Shown here: positions 41,957-50,204 of the stretch, one piece after another
How the letters are laid out: each line of letters begins with the position of its first letter
How positions within the stretch are numbered: the stretch's first letter is position 1
Origin: Fusobacteriaceae bacterium
GTDB taxonomy: Bacteria > Fusobacteriota > Fusobacteriia > Fusobacteriales > Fusobacteriaceae
Assembly (NCBI GenBank): GCA_031272775.1
Contig: JAISTB010000005.1
Location: 104,713-168,712 of the forward strand
Direction: 5' to 3'
Length of the DNA: 64,000 nucleotides
The notes under the pieces: model-generated
Database searches by the model: none
Seen by the model: the letters and a program-made list of their open reading frames with translations, nothing else
Told to the model about the DNA's origin: nothing
Position numbers and translations under genes: made by a program

Positions 41957-42797
41957 CCTGCACCCCCAGATAGGCGTCGATAACCCGCTTGTTGCGCTGG
42001 ATTTCCGGCGGGGTCCCGCTCGCGATCATTTCCCCGAAATCGAGGACGTAGATCCGGTCGGAAATCTCCATGACGAGGTTCATGTGATGCTCGATCATGA
42101 AGACCGTCAGCCGAAAGTCGTCTTTGATTTTCTGGATAAACGCAGTCAGTTCGTCCGTTTCCTGGGGATTCATGCCGGCCGCGGGCTCGTCCAGCAAAAG
42201 GAGCGAAGGCTGCGTCGCGAGCGCTCTCGCGATCTCCAGATGACGCTGCTTGCCGTAGGGGAGCGCGCTTGAAACCTCGTCCCGCAAGTCGGCGAGGCCC
42301 ACGATTTCCAAAAGCTCAAGGGCCCGTTTGCGATTTTCCCGCTCTTCCCGTAAGTTCAGACGAAAAATGGCCGAGAGGAAATCGGCTTTTGACCGCATAT
42401 GGGTCGCGATGAGGATGTTCTCAAAAACCGTGAGACGCCCGAAAAGCCGGATATTCTGAAATGTGCGGGCAATGCCCAGCTTTGTGATTTTATCCGGCGT
42501 ATGCCGTATGGTTTTTGTATATTTCCCGACATTTTGGGCTTTGCAGATCTTTTTCATGCCGCCCTTGGGAAAATCGGAGATGATGCAGTTGTCCCTGAAA
42601 TACACGGCGCCGTTGGTGGGGGCGTAAACGCCGGTCACTACGTTGAAAGCCGTGGTTTTCCCCGCGCCGTTGGGTCCGATCAGGGCGACGATTTCCCCTT
42701 CGTCCACGACGAGGGAAAGGTTATCGACGGCCACAACGCCGCCGAATTGCATCGTAATATTTTCAAGTTTCAAAACATGCTCAGGCACCGGAACCAC
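41949..42797 (-). CDS. livG: Branched-chain amino-acid ABC transporter ATP-binding protein LivG
   Basis: A 282-residue ABC ATPase of the LivG group. Walker A is IGPNGAGKTTAF; the LivG-specific RTFQNIRLFGRLTVFENI follows; the signature is ALPYGKQRHLEIARAL, where PYG replaces the usual SGG as in LivG; Walker B is LLLLDEPAAGMNP. There is a rather long insertion around 55-85 after ITGVYAPTNG. The start at 42797 overlaps livM by 17 bases and lacks a strong SD, so a slightly later start is possible. Confidence 0.94.
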   Translation of the reverse strand: MVPVPEHVLKLENITMQFGGVVAVDNLSLVVDEGEIVALIGPNGAGKTTAFNVVTGVYAPTNGAVYFRDNCIISDFPKGGMKKICKAQNVGKYTKTIRHTPDKITKLGIARTFQNIRLFGRLTVFENILIATHMRSKADFLSAIFRLNLREERENRKRALELLEIVGLADLRDEVSSALPYGKQRHLEIARALATQPSLLLLDEPAAGMNPQETDELTAFIQKIKDDFRLTVFMIEHHMNLVMEISDRIYVLDFGEMIASGTPPEIQRNKRVIDAYLGVQDE

Positions 42798-43878
42798 CCG
42801 CCTTCCTTCCCGCTTTCCGCTTCAGCAGTCCGCGGTATTTCTTGTCTTTGAACCAGAAGTAAATTCCGTCCCAGGAAAATTCCTTCGTCCCCATGATTCC
42901 TTTGCGGAAAAAGAGCACGACGAGCATCAGAAGTATTGAAAAGATGACCATTCTGAGTCCCGGGCGGAACAAGGGAACCGGTATGTTCCCGATCATGAGC
43001 GGGCTGTCAAAGAAACGCAGCCATTCGAGGCCGTAAGTGATCACAAAGGAAGCGAGGACGGTCCCCGTTACGCTTCCCATGCCGCCCAGCACCACGATCA
43101 GGAGAAAATTGTATGTCAACGTAAAATAAAACTGCTTGGGGTCAATGGTTGTGAGGAAGGACGCGTAAAGTCCCCCCGCGATGGCGCTGAAAAATGCGCT
43201 CACCGAAAAAGCCAGCTCTTTGTGCAGCGTAAGGTTGATGCCCATGGCCTCGGCGGCCACATTGTCCTCCCGGATGGCCTTGAAGGCCCGACCGTAGGAC
43301 GAATTGATCAGGAGCATCATAATGCCGATACAGAGAGCGGCGATACCGAACACGGTAAACATGGACGTAATCGGCGGGATGCGTTTGATGCCGAAGGCGC
43401 CGTTGGTGATCGTGGGCATGTTGGTGAGGACGATCCGGATGATTTCCGAAAAGCCCAGCGTCGCGATGGCCAGATAGTCGCTTTTGAGCCGCAAGACCGG
43501 GTAACCGATCAAAAGGGCCAGAACGGCCGCGATCAAGCCTCCGATGAGGATGGCCGCCACAAAAGGCAGGCGCATTTCCACAAGCCAGGGCGCCATGGGC
43601 TCCACATAGAATATGGATTTGATGCTAGCCTTGGGGATCGTGAAAACGGCTACGCTGAATGCCCCTATGGCCATAAAGCCCGATTGCCCCAGGGAAAATA
43701 GCCCCGTAAAGCCGTTGACGAGATTCATGGAAACGCTGACGATCGCGTATATTGCGGATAAATTTAATATTCTTTTGACATAGGGCGAGCCCAAATGGCC
43801 CCTATCCACCGCAAAGAGAAAGATCACCGCGACAGCGACAAGACAGACCGTACATAAAAATTTGATTTTCTTATCCAT
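42781..43878 (-). CDS. livM: Branched-chain amino-acid ABC transporter permease LivM
   Basis: A 365-residue inner-membrane permease with about ten hydrophobic segments. LivM motifs include NLVNGFTGLFSLGQSGFMAIGAF, YPVLRLKSDYLAIATLGFSEI (EAA-loop region) and VVLGGMGSVTGTVLAS. It pairs with LivH in the membrane. The gap to livH is six bases. The C-terminal basic stretch KKYRGLLKRKAGRKAGG is probably cytoplasmic. Confidence 0.94.
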   Translation of the reverse strand: MDKKIKFLCTVCLVAVAVIFLFAVDRGHLGSPYVKRILNLSAIYAIVSVSMNLVNGFTGLFSLGQSGFMAIGAFSVAVFTIPKASIKSIFYVEPMAPWLVEMRLPFVAAILIGGLIAAVLALLIGYPVLRLKSDYLAIATLGFSEIIRIVLTNMPTITNGAFGIKRIPPITSMFTVFGIAALCIGIMMLLINSSYGRAFKAIREDNVAAEAMGINLTLHKELAFSVSAFFSAIAGGLYASFLTTIDPKQFYFTLTYNFLLIVVLGGMGSVTGTVLASFVITYGLEWLRFFDSPLMIGNIPVPLFRPGLRMVIFSILLMLVVLFFRKGIMGTKEFSWDGIYFWFKDKKYRGLLKRKAGRKAGGSGA

Positions 43879-43884
43879 GGGCGC

Positions 43885-44778
43885 TCACACCTTGTCCGTT
43901 GTCTTTTCCCCCAGGAGGCCTGTGGGTTTGACGATCAGCATAATAATCAGAAGCGCGAAGGCGAAAGCGTCGCGATAGCCCGTCATCTTCGGGAAAAAGG
44001 CGATCAGCATGGGCTCCGTAATCCCGAGGATGAGCCCGCCCAGGACAGCGCCCGGGATGTTGCCGATCCCGCCGAAGACAGCGGCGATAAAACATTTGAG
44101 GCCCGGCATCACGCCCACAAGGGGGAAAATGCTCGGGTATTTGGCCCCCCAGAGGATGGAGCCGATAGCGGCCAAAAAGGAGCCGATTCCGAAGGTCGTC
44201 GAGATGACCCGGTTGATCTTGATCCCCATGAGTCGCGCCGTTTCATAATCTTTGGAAACCGCCCGCATGGCCATCCCCATTTTCGTCCGATGGACGAGAA
44301 ACATGAGCGCCAAAAGCAAAAATACCGTAATGATGGGGGTTACCACAGTCACCAGCTGAAAGGACACGCTGCCGAACTGCACAACCTTCGTCAAAAAGGG
44401 AATGTTGGGGTATCCCTTGGGAACGCCCGTAAAAATATAGATCGCCAGATTTTCAAGCAAATAGGAGGCGCCGATGGCGGAAATCATGATGGACATCCGC
44501 GGGGCGTCCCGTAAAGGCTTGTAGGCGCTTCGTTCCAAAAGCATCCCCAGCAGCACCGTCATCAACAGCACGAGGGGGATTGACAGATAGACCGGAAGCC
44601 CCATTCCGGCCATGGTGACCATCATAAAATATCCCGCCATCATGAAGACGTCGCCGTGGGCAAAATTGATCAGGAGCAAAATCCCGTATACCATGGTGTA
44701 GCCGATGGCAATCAGGGCGTACAGGCTCCCCAGGGACAGCCCGTTGATCAGGTGCTGGATAAAAATACCGGAGCTCAT
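43885..44778 (-). CDS. livH: Branched-chain amino-acid ABC transporter permease LivH
   Basis: A 297-residue permease beginning MSSGIFIQHLINGLSLGSLY, with LLINFAHGDVFMMAGYF and AAVFGGIGNIPGAVLGGLILG, all LivH hallmarks. About eight membrane segments are visible. The ATG at 44778 has GGGAGGAAA upstream; an in-frame ATG at 44838 falls in the hairpin region and has no SD. It is the second gene of the operon, 120 bases after livK. Confidence 0.94.
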   Translation of the reverse strand: MSSGIFIQHLINGLSLGSLYALIAIGYTMVYGILLLINFAHGDVFMMAGYFMMVTMAGMGLPVYLSIPLVLLMTVLLGMLLERSAYKPLRDAPRMSIMISAIGASYLLENLAIYIFTGVPKGYPNIPFLTKVVQFGSVSFQLVTVVTPIITVFLLLALMFLVHRTKMGMAMRAVSKDYETARLMGIKINRVISTTFGIGSFLAAIGSILWGAKYPSIFPLVGVMPGLKCFIAAVFGGIGNIPGAVLGGLILGITEPMLIAFFPKMTGYRDAFAFALLIIMLIVKPTGLLGEKTTDKV

Positions 44779-44797
44779 AGAAGCTTTCCTCCCGCCA

Positions 44798-44870
44798 GCG
44801 GATAAAAAGAATGAAAAGCTGCCCTGCGTTAATTCCAAACGACGAACGTAAGGCAGCTCTATTCATCCGC
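44798..44870 (-). promoter_or_regulatory. Large stem-loop between livK and livH
   Basis: Minus-strand arms GCGGAT/ATCCGC, GAAT/ATTC and AGCTGCC/GGCAGCT form a long rod. The inner stem is followed by TTTTCATTCTTTTT. It may stop or stabilise part of the livK message so that binding protein is made in excess of the membrane parts, a common arrangement in such operons. Confidence 0.6.
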
Positions 44871-44898
44871 TTATTGTTGATTGTTCATTGATTTTTTC

Positions 44899-46056
44899 TT
44901 ATTTGCCGACGCTCTGGCTGCTCAGGTATTCAAACTTGCCGCCTTTGATGACTTTGATGACCGCGAAATCCTTCTGCGCGTCGCCGTTTTCATCAAACTG
45001 GAACGAGCCCGTTACGCCTTCGAGACCCTTTGTCTCCGTGAGGGCTTTGCGGATCGCTTCGCCGTCTGTGGATCCGGCCCGTTTGATGGCGTCCAGGATC
45101 ACAAAGTACGCGTCATAGCCCAGAGCCGCAACTGCGGGGATAATGGGATCCTTTCCGCCGAGGAAGCCCTTGAAGCCCGGAACGAATTTTTTCGCTTCGG
45201 CGGTGGCGGCGGAATTGTTTTCGTCAAAGAATGTCGAGAGCACAACGCCTTCGGCCGCGTCTCCGGCTACCTGGATGATGGACTCGTTTTCCCAGGTGTC
45301 GCCGCCCATAATGAGGGCGGAAATCCCCAAGGCCTTGGCCTGTTTGATGATGAGACCGGCCGATACGATGGACGAAGGCGCGAAGATAACGTCAGCGCCG
45401 GCGGATTTGGCGTTTGTCAGGATGGAATTGAAGTCCTGCTCATTGGTCTGGAACTGCTGGTCGGCCACGATTTCTCCGCCCAGTTTCTTGAACTCGCGCG
45501 TAAAGAAGCTGCCGAGCCCCGTGGAATAGTCGTCGCCCAGCTGGGTGATGACCGCCGCTTTCTTCTTGCCCTGGGCGATGGCGTAATTGGCCAGAACCGT
45601 GCCCTGGAAGGGGTCGAGGAAGCAGGCGCGGAAATAGAATTCGTTGCCTTCGGTTACCATGGGATTCGTACAGGAAGCGCCCATGGCGGGAACTTTGGCG
45701 TTGCGGAAAATGTCGCCGGCGGCGATGGATACGCCCGAGCCGTAGGAGCCGATGACGGCCACGACTTTTTCTTTTTCCACAAGTCTCGTGGCGGCTACGA
45801 CCGCTTCGGCTTTGTCGGATTTGTTGTCCACAATGACAAGCTCAACTTTTTTGCCCAATACTTCAGGATAAACTTGGTTGGCGTACTTGATCCCGTCGAC
45901 TTCCTGGGATCCGCCGCCGCCGTTTTCGCCGGTCAGCGGTTCAAAAACGCCGATTTTGATCGTGTCGTCAGCGGCGAGGACTTTTTCGCCGTATCCGATG
46001 GTAAACGCGGCGGCTACAGCGAGAACTGCGGCCATCGATAAAAACAATTTTTTCAT
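44899..46056 (-). CDS. Branched-chain amino-acid ABC transporter binding protein LivK-like
   Basis: A 385-residue periplasmic binding protein (Leu/Ile/Val-binding type 1 fold). The signal peptide is MKKLFLSMAAVLAVAAAFTIGYG, with cleavage near residue 29 (VLAADD). Family motifs are IKIGVFEPLTGENGG, VIGSYGSGVSIAAGDIFRN, MGASCTNPMVTEG and TQLGDDYSTGLGSFF. It is the first gene of the livKHMGF operon. The SD is AAGGGGG. The ligand could be a branched-chain or another amino acid; the sequence does not decide. Confidence 0.94.
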   Translation of the reverse strand: MKKLFLSMAAVLAVAAAFTIGYGEKVLAADDTIKIGVFEPLTGENGGGGSQEVDGIKYANQVYPEVLGKKVELVIVDNKSDKAEAVVAATRLVEKEKVVAVIGSYGSGVSIAAGDIFRNAKVPAMGASCTNPMVTEGNEFYFRACFLDPFQGTVLANYAIAQGKKKAAVITQLGDDYSTGLGSFFTREFKKLGGEIVADQQFQTNEQDFNSILTNAKSAGADVIFAPSSIVSAGLIIKQAKALGISALIMGGDTWENESIIQVAGDAAEGVVLSTFFDENNSAATAEAKKFVPGFKGFLGGKDPIIPAVAALGYDAYFVILDAIKRAGSTDGEAIRKALTETKGLEGVTGSFQFDENGDAQKDFAVIKVIKGGKFEYLSSQSVGK

Positions 46057-46140
46057 GCAGGTTACCCCCTTGAAAATGTGAGTTTGGATTTTTGGCGCCG
46101 GTGAAAGGCCGATGCAATACTTTATGACAAATATAGTAAA

Positions 46141-46169
46141 AATATATCACTTTTTTCGCTATTAATCAA
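46141..46169 (-). promoter_or_regulatory. Promoter of the liv operon
   Basis: Minus strand TTGATT (46164-46169), 17-base spacer, TATATT (46141-46146); the start is near 46134, giving a leader of about 78 bases. Confidence 0.65.
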
Positions 46170-46282
46170 GTAAAAGTTGAAAAAAATAAATGGAACGGAG
46201 GAGGCTTACCCGATACCGTGGGATTTTACGTGATTTCAATGGATTTTTTGTTCATTGACAGGCGGATTTAGAGGGTTAAAGG

Positions 46283-46311
46283 TAGACACGCCGGGCGATT
46301 TCGGGTATAAT
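46283..46311 (+). promoter_or_regulatory. Promoter-like site facing the IS remnant
   Basis: TAGACA (46283-46288), 17-base spacer, TATAAT (46306-46311). It points into the truncated transposase fragment and no intact gene starts behind it, so it may be left over from a lost gene. Confidence 0.45.
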
Positions 46312-46324
46312 ATAATAAAGAAAA

Positions 46325-46554
46325 GGCGTCGGTTACAGCACCCTAACCAAATGGTTGCAGCAATTTCGTGAATCTGGAGACATTGTCGCCCGAGGATCCG
46401 GAAATTTCTCATCAGATGAACAAAAAGAGATTGCACGTCTTAAACGTAAACTTCGCGATACAGAGGATGCACTTGAAGTCCTAAAAAAAGCTATCGACAT
46501 TCTGGGAAAATGACAGAAAGTGTCAAGAAGTTCCACATTTATGAGCATTGGTAG
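46325..46554 (+). pseudogene. IS3-family (IS150-like) transposase remnant, orfA 3' part and orfB start
   Basis: From 46325 to 46513 a frame without a start codon encodes GVGYSTLTKWLQQF, GDIVARGSGNFSSDEQKE and IARLKRKLRDTEDALEVLKK before a stop. This is the C-terminal half of IS3-group OrfA, including its leucine-zipper region. The first about 35 residues, including the start of the HTH, are gone. An overlapping frame at 46510-46554 (MTESVKKFHIYEHW) is the first 14 codons of orfB, and nothing of the DDE domain follows. No terminal inverted repeats were found. It is a decayed fragment and cannot transpose. Confidence 0.85.
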
Positions 46555-46628
46555 CGATAGTCTATGGGCGAAGCTTAAGGACTGTAATAAAAGGAAGGAA
46601 AAACACTTGACAAATTGAGGAGGAAATA

Positions 46629-46784
46629 ATGAAAAAGGTATTTAAAGAATTGCAAAGTATGATGGTTCTGCCACTTGGTGGTGGCTTCGGTCGCCGGGTG
46701 ACCGTAGTACTCGCGCCGACCTTGACAAACGTGAAGCCTGGGTGTCGTCGCTCGGCAGAGAGGTCGAGCCCCATCGTCGGTTAA
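46629..46784 (+). CDS. Doubtful small ORF, 51 residues
   Basis: The frame begins MKKVFKELQSMMVLPLGGGF after a strong SD (GAGGAGGAAATA). The second half is Arg/Pro-rich (ending RSAERSSPIVG) and resembles no known family. The surrounding DNA lies between the IS remnant and the antitoxin gene and may itself be scrambled. It overlaps nothing else convincing. It is listed because the SD is clear; the gene itself is uncertain. The rest of 46555-46816 shows no other feature. Confidence 0.25.
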   Translation: MKKVFKELQSMMVLPLGGGFGRRVTVVLAPTLTNVKPGCRRSAERSSPIVG

Positions 46785-46816
46785 TTCTGCATCGAAGCAA
46801 CCCCCGTAAGGGCGAT

Positions 46817-47089
46817 TTAAATTTTTTCAAGCTTAATTTTGTACCCCAATGTGTTCAAAACTCTTTGAAACGTACTGAAGTTTATTTTTTCCGCTTCACA
46901 GCTGCGGATTTTCTGTATGACCGTCGGAGAGACACCGACAAGTTCCGCCAATTTTCTTACGGATAGCTTCTTTTCCTGCATTTGCTCCAACACAAACTCC
47001 GACAGGAGAAATTGTTCATATTCCCGGTCGAATTTTTCTTTTTGCTCTGGAACTGCGGTTATGAATTTATCGAATGTTGTCGCCATCAT
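46817..47089 (-). CDS. HigA/XRE-type antitoxin
   Basis: A 90-residue protein with a helix-turn-helix in its C-terminal half (KKLSVRKLAELVGVSPTVIQKIRS, about 39-62), followed by NFSTFQRVLNTLGYKIKLEKI, as in antitoxins of the HigA and related XRE group. It overlaps the toxin gene by four bases (ATGA) and comes second, the toxin-first order of higBA. It should bind the toxin and repress the palindromic operator at 47499-47526. Confidence 0.85.
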   Translation of the reverse strand: MMATTFDKFITAVPEQKEKFDREYEQFLLSEFVLEQMQEKKLSVRKLAELVGVSPTVIQKIRSCEAEKINFSTFQRVLNTLGYKIKLEKI

Positions 47090-47478
47090 TTCTCCTCCTG
47101 GTTTCTGTTCAAGTAATCAATGCGGTATTTTGTCGCCTTTTGGATCTCATTTTCCGGTAGTTTTTCACTTTTCTTATAAAAGCCATTCGTAATGACGATC
47201 CTCTTTCCGCGGACGAAAAAGGACAAATATCTGTCTGGTTGCGGTTTGAACGCAAATATATTATTTCCTTCATACCGAAATTTTCGGGTATCAATAATTT
47301 TTCCGAAATCAGCCATTTTCTTCACCAATAACAAGAACTTGCGCTTCTGATCATCGGAAACGGATAGAAAATACTCAAAAGCTTCACTATAACCACCTTT
47401 ATCGTAATACCATTCTACGGTATAATAAATACCGGCATATACCACGCAGGTATCATTATTTAGCATTGGAACAACCAT
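47086..47478 (-). CDS. RelE/HigB-like toxin (Gp49 family)
   Basis: A 130-residue protein of the phage-derived Gp49-like/HigB group. The core is FRYEGNNIFAFKPQPDRYLSFF, with GKRIVITNGFYKKSEKLPENEI and a C-terminal KATKYRIDYLNR, the usual RelE-superfamily end with basic residues that would contact mRNA on the ribosome. The N-terminus (CVVYAGIYYTVEWYYD) is longer than in minimal RelE toxins. GGGAG lies before the ATG. The gene has a promoter and operator directly upstream, and both genes of the pair look intact. Confidence 0.85.
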   Translation of the reverse strand: MVVPMLNNDTCVVYAGIYYTVEWYYDKGGYSEAFEYFLSVSDDQKRKFLLLVKKMADFGKIIDTRKFRYEGNNIFAFKPQPDRYLSFFVRGKRIVITNGFYKKSEKLPENEIQKATKYRIDYLNRNQEEK

Positions 47479-47498
47479 GTGTACTCCCTTTGTCTATT

Positions 47499-47536
47499 AT
47501 CATATTTATTGTATCATAAATATGATACGAAGTCAA
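47499..47536 (-). promoter_or_regulatory. Promoter with overlapping palindromic operator of the toxin-antitoxin pair
   Basis: Minus strand TTGACT (47531-47536), 17-base spacer, TACAAT (47508-47513). An 11-bp perfect inverted repeat, ATCATATTTAT (47499-47509) and ATAAATATGAT (47516-47526), covers the -10 and most of the spacer. This is the layout of an autorepressed TA operator. Confidence 0.75.
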
Positions 47537-47562
47537 GGTAGTTTTTACTGATATAAAATTCC

Positions 47563-47824
47563 TCAGAATCTCCCCTTCGCAAGGGGAGATTCGCGGGTAT
47601 TATTTGTAACAAGCGTCAAATCTTTACTTTTGGCGCGGGCGGCGATAAGCATATCCAAATGACCGATCAAATTCCCTTTTTTTGCAAATCCGCCCTTTTC
47701 TTCCACATTCCGACGCGGCAATAGCGTTAAAATCAAGAACCGTCACGCCTGCGAGAAAGGCGGCCAGTTTCCCCATATTCGACAATCGTTTTGCCCCGAG
47801 GTACAGGCTGACTTCGATATATAC
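47563..47824 (-). pseudogene. VapC-like PIN-domain toxin remnant
   Basis: Two minus-strand frames together spell the C-terminal half of a VapC toxin. One reads YIEVSLYLGAKRLSNMGKLAAFL and VTVLDFNAIAASECG; after a frameshift in an A-rich run near 47680 the other reads GNLIGHLDMLIAARAKSKDL and TLVTNNTRE. GHLDMLIAARA and VTNNTRE are hallmark PIN positions with two acidic metal ligands. The N-terminal LLDTN part is missing. No VapB gene is nearby. It is a broken gene. Confidence 0.75.
47566..47592. repeat. Perfect 12-bp hairpin (GAATCTCCCCTT)
   Basis: GAATCTCCCCTT, loop CGC, AAGGGGAGATTC. It replaces the end of the VapC frame, which runs into it. There is no T-run on either side, so it is not a standard terminator. 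It looks like a dispersed palindromic repeat unit. Confidence 0.6.
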
Positions 47825-47891
47825 TCCTTTGAAAGTTATGTCAAGATTTTTTGGAAAAAACGACATTTTCACCGGACCGCATCGAAAAAAC

Positions 47892-47920
47892 TTGCCCTTT
47901 CCTCAGTTCCGTGGTATATT
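47892..47920 (+). promoter_or_regulatory. Promoter of mgtE
   Basis: TTGCCC (47892-47897), 17-base spacer, TATATT (47915-47920). The leader of about 27 bases leaves no room for an M-box riboswitch. Confidence 0.65.
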
Positions 47921-47953
47921 ATAATGAAGACTGAATTTTAGGAGGTGTTTCCG

Positions 47954-49300
47954 ATGGAACAAATCTTGGAACTGCTGAATCAAAACAAACTTGCCGACGT
48001 CCGCAGACTGATCACGGAAGAAAATCCCGTCGACATCGCGGAATTCTGCGAAGAGCTGTCGCAGGAGCAATGCCTCAAATTGTTCCGCATCCTTCCGAAA
48101 AACATCTCCGCCGACGTGTTCTCCTATCTTTCCATCGAAAAACAGCAGGAGATCATTGAAGGGATCACCGACAACGAACTCAATTTCATCATCAACGAAA
48201 TGTATCTGGACGACGCCGTGGACGTTGTCGAGGAAATGCCCGCCAACCTCGTGGACAGGATCTTGCGGACATCCTCGCCCGCCACGCGCAAATTGATCAA
48301 CCAGTTTCTGAATTATCCCGAAAACAGCGCCGGCAGCGTCATGACCGTCGAGTATATCGCGCTGAAAAACACGCTGACCGTGGGGGAAGCCCTCGAATAC
48401 ATCAAAAAAAGCGATATCGACAGCGCCAGCTACGACACCTGCTACGTCATCGATCCCAAGCGTAAGCTGATCGGCAATATCTCGTTCAAAAGCCTCGTCT
48501 TTTTTGACGACGTCCTCGATATCGTGGACGTCATGGAGACGAATATCGTCATGACCACGACGACCCAGGACCAGGAAAATGTCGCCGAGCTCTTCCGGAA
48601 ATACGACTTGACGTCCATGCCGGTCGTCGATACCGAAGAACGCCTCGTTGGAATCATCACCATCGACGATATCGTCGACGTCATCGACCGGGAAAATACC
48701 GAAGACTTCCAGAAAATGGCGGCCATTTCCCCCTCGGACGAAGAATATCTCAAGGAATCCGTCTTTTCCCTGGCCAAGCACAGGATCCTCTGGCTCCTGA
48801 TCCTCATGATCTCGGCGACCTTTACGGGCCGGATCATCCGTCGCTATGAGGAAGTCCTGCAATCGGTTGTTGTCCTCGCGGCCTTTATCCCCATGCTGAT
48901 GGATACGGGCGGAAACGCCGGATCCCAGTCGGCGACGCTGATCATTCGCGGGATCGCGCTGGGGGAAATTACCCTGAGCGACATCTGGCGGATCATCTGG
49001 AAGGAAACCCGGGTGAGCGTCATTGTAGGCGCGGCCCTTTCGGTAATCAATTTCGCGCGGATCCTGTTTTTTGAGCACGTGCCCTCACAGGTCGCCCTGG
49101 TCGTCAGCGTCAGCCTCTTCATCACCGTCGTCATGGCGAAAGTCGTGGGCGGCGTGCTGCCGGTCGTCGCAAAAGGTTGCAAAATGGATCCCGCCATTAT
49201 GGCGAGCCCGCTGATTACGACCATCGTCGACGCCTGCGCGCTCACGATCTATTTCGCGCTTTCGACGCACTTCCTGCATCTCACGGCTGCGGCGGTATGA
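47954..49300 (+). CDS. mgtE: Magnesium channel/transporter MgtE
   Basis: A 448-residue protein in three parts: an N-terminal superhelical domain (about 1-125), two CBS domains (about 130-250, with the Mg2+-sensing acidic residues in SIDVVxVMET- and IDDIVDVID-like segments), and a C-terminal five-helix membrane domain (about 275-445). The latter carries PMLMDTGGNAGSQSATLIIRG, the selectivity and pore signature of MgtE, and a late Asp in TTIVDACALTIYF. It admits Mg2+ and closes when cytoplasmic Mg2+ is high. GGAGGTG lies before ATG 47954. truA follows after nine bases. Confidence 0.96.
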   Translation: MEQILELLNQNKLADVRRLITEENPVDIAEFCEELSQEQCLKLFRILPKNISADVFSYLSIEKQQEIIEGITDNELNFIINEMYLDDAVDVVEEMPANLVDRILRTSSPATRKLINQFLNYPENSAGSVMTVEYIALKNTLTVGEALEYIKKSDIDSASYDTCYVIDPKRKLIGNISFKSLVFFDDVLDIVDVMETNIVMTTTTQDQENVAELFRKYDLTSMPVVDTEERLVGIITIDDIVDVIDRENTEDFQKMAAISPSDEEYLKESVFSLAKHRILWLLILMISATFTGRIIRRYEEVLQSVVVLAAFIPMLMDTGGNAGSQSATLIIRGIALGEITLSDIWRIIWKETRVSVIVGAALSVINFARILFFEHVPSQVALVVSVSLFITVVMAKVVGGVLPVVAKGCKMDPAIMASPLITTIVDACALTIYFALSTHFLHLTAAAV

Positions 49301-49309
49301 GGGAAAATC

Positions 49310-50038
49310 ATGAAGAACACCGTGATCCGATACCAATACGACGGCAGCAATTTTTACGGATCCCAGAAGCAGGCCGACAAAAGGACTGTGCAGGGGGAAA
49401 TGGAGCAGGCCCTGCGCTTCATTCTCAAAGAGAAAATCCGGCTGATTTCCGCGGGCAGAACGGACCGGGGCGTACACGCCCTCGAGCAGGTTTCAAATTT
49501 TGACAGCAGGCTCACGATCCCCTACGACCGCTTGTTTCTGGCCCTTTCCAATCTCGCGCCGCCCGATATCGGCATTCTGTCCGTTGATGAGGCGGAACCC
49601 GCGTTTAACGCGCGATTTTCGGCCAAAGAGCGGGAATACCGCTATGTCCTGACCGAACGCAAATCTCCCTTCACGGCCCGCTATCAGACTTATGTGGAAC
49701 GCCTGCCGGAAATCGACAGATTCCGCGAGATCATGGCCCCCCTTGAAGGGGAGCACAATTTCCGCAATTTTATGCTTGTGGATACCGTGGAAAAGAATCC
49801 GGTCAAGAATATCTTTTTCATCCGAATGGAGAACATCGGAGATACGCTTGCGGTAACCGTTCGCGGGAATTCCTTCGGGAAATCCCAGATCCGGCTGATG
49901 CTGGGCGCGGCCCTGGACGTCTATTGGGGGAAAAGGCCCGCCGACTATATCCGGAGAATGCTGGCGGAACCCGATAAATTGCTAGAGCGAAAGCTCGCGC
50001 CACCCAACGGCCTTTATTTGTCCCGGATCATTTATTGA
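49310..50038 (+). CDS. truA: tRNA pseudouridine(38-40) synthase
   Basis: A 242-residue TruA. The catalytic motif SAGRTDRGVHALEQ (about 45-58) holds the nucleophilic Asp. The N-terminal IRYQYDGSNFYGSQKQ and the C-terminal GNSFGKSQIRLMLG are family motifs. It modifies uridines 38-40 in the anticodon stem of many tRNAs. It is co-transcribed with mgtE and ends before a terminator at 50070-50098. Confidence 0.95.
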   Translation: MKNTVIRYQYDGSNFYGSQKQADKRTVQGEMEQALRFILKEKIRLISAGRTDRGVHALEQVSNFDSRLTIPYDRLFLALSNLAPPDIGILSVDEAEPAFNARFSAKEREYRYVLTERKSPFTARYQTYVERLPEIDRFREIMAPLEGEHNFRNFMLVDTVEKNPVKNIFFIRMENIGDTLAVTVRGNSFGKSQIRLMLGAALDVYWGKRPADYIRRMLAEPDKLLERKLAPPNGLYLSRIIY

Positions 50039-50069
50039 ACGGGTTCACAAAAACGACATCTTATTCCGC

Positions 50070-50098
50070 GACCGGATTCCCCCTCCGGTCTCTTTTTT
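50070..50098 (+). terminator. Terminator of mgtE-truA
   Basis: GACCGG / CCGGTC with a nine-base loop, followed by TCTTTTTT. Confidence 0.75.
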
Positions 50099-50204
50099 AA
50101 AGATCATACAACTTTGTAATCAATACAAAAACAGACGATGTTTAAACTTGTTTTGTTCAATGATGTTCAGATAATTGACATATTTCTGAGTTCCCTAAAC
50201 GTAT

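Noticed and set aside
47893..47953. M-box magnesium riboswitch before mgtE
   Set aside because: The predicted leader is about 27 bases, and the sequence before it belongs to a broken VapC gene.
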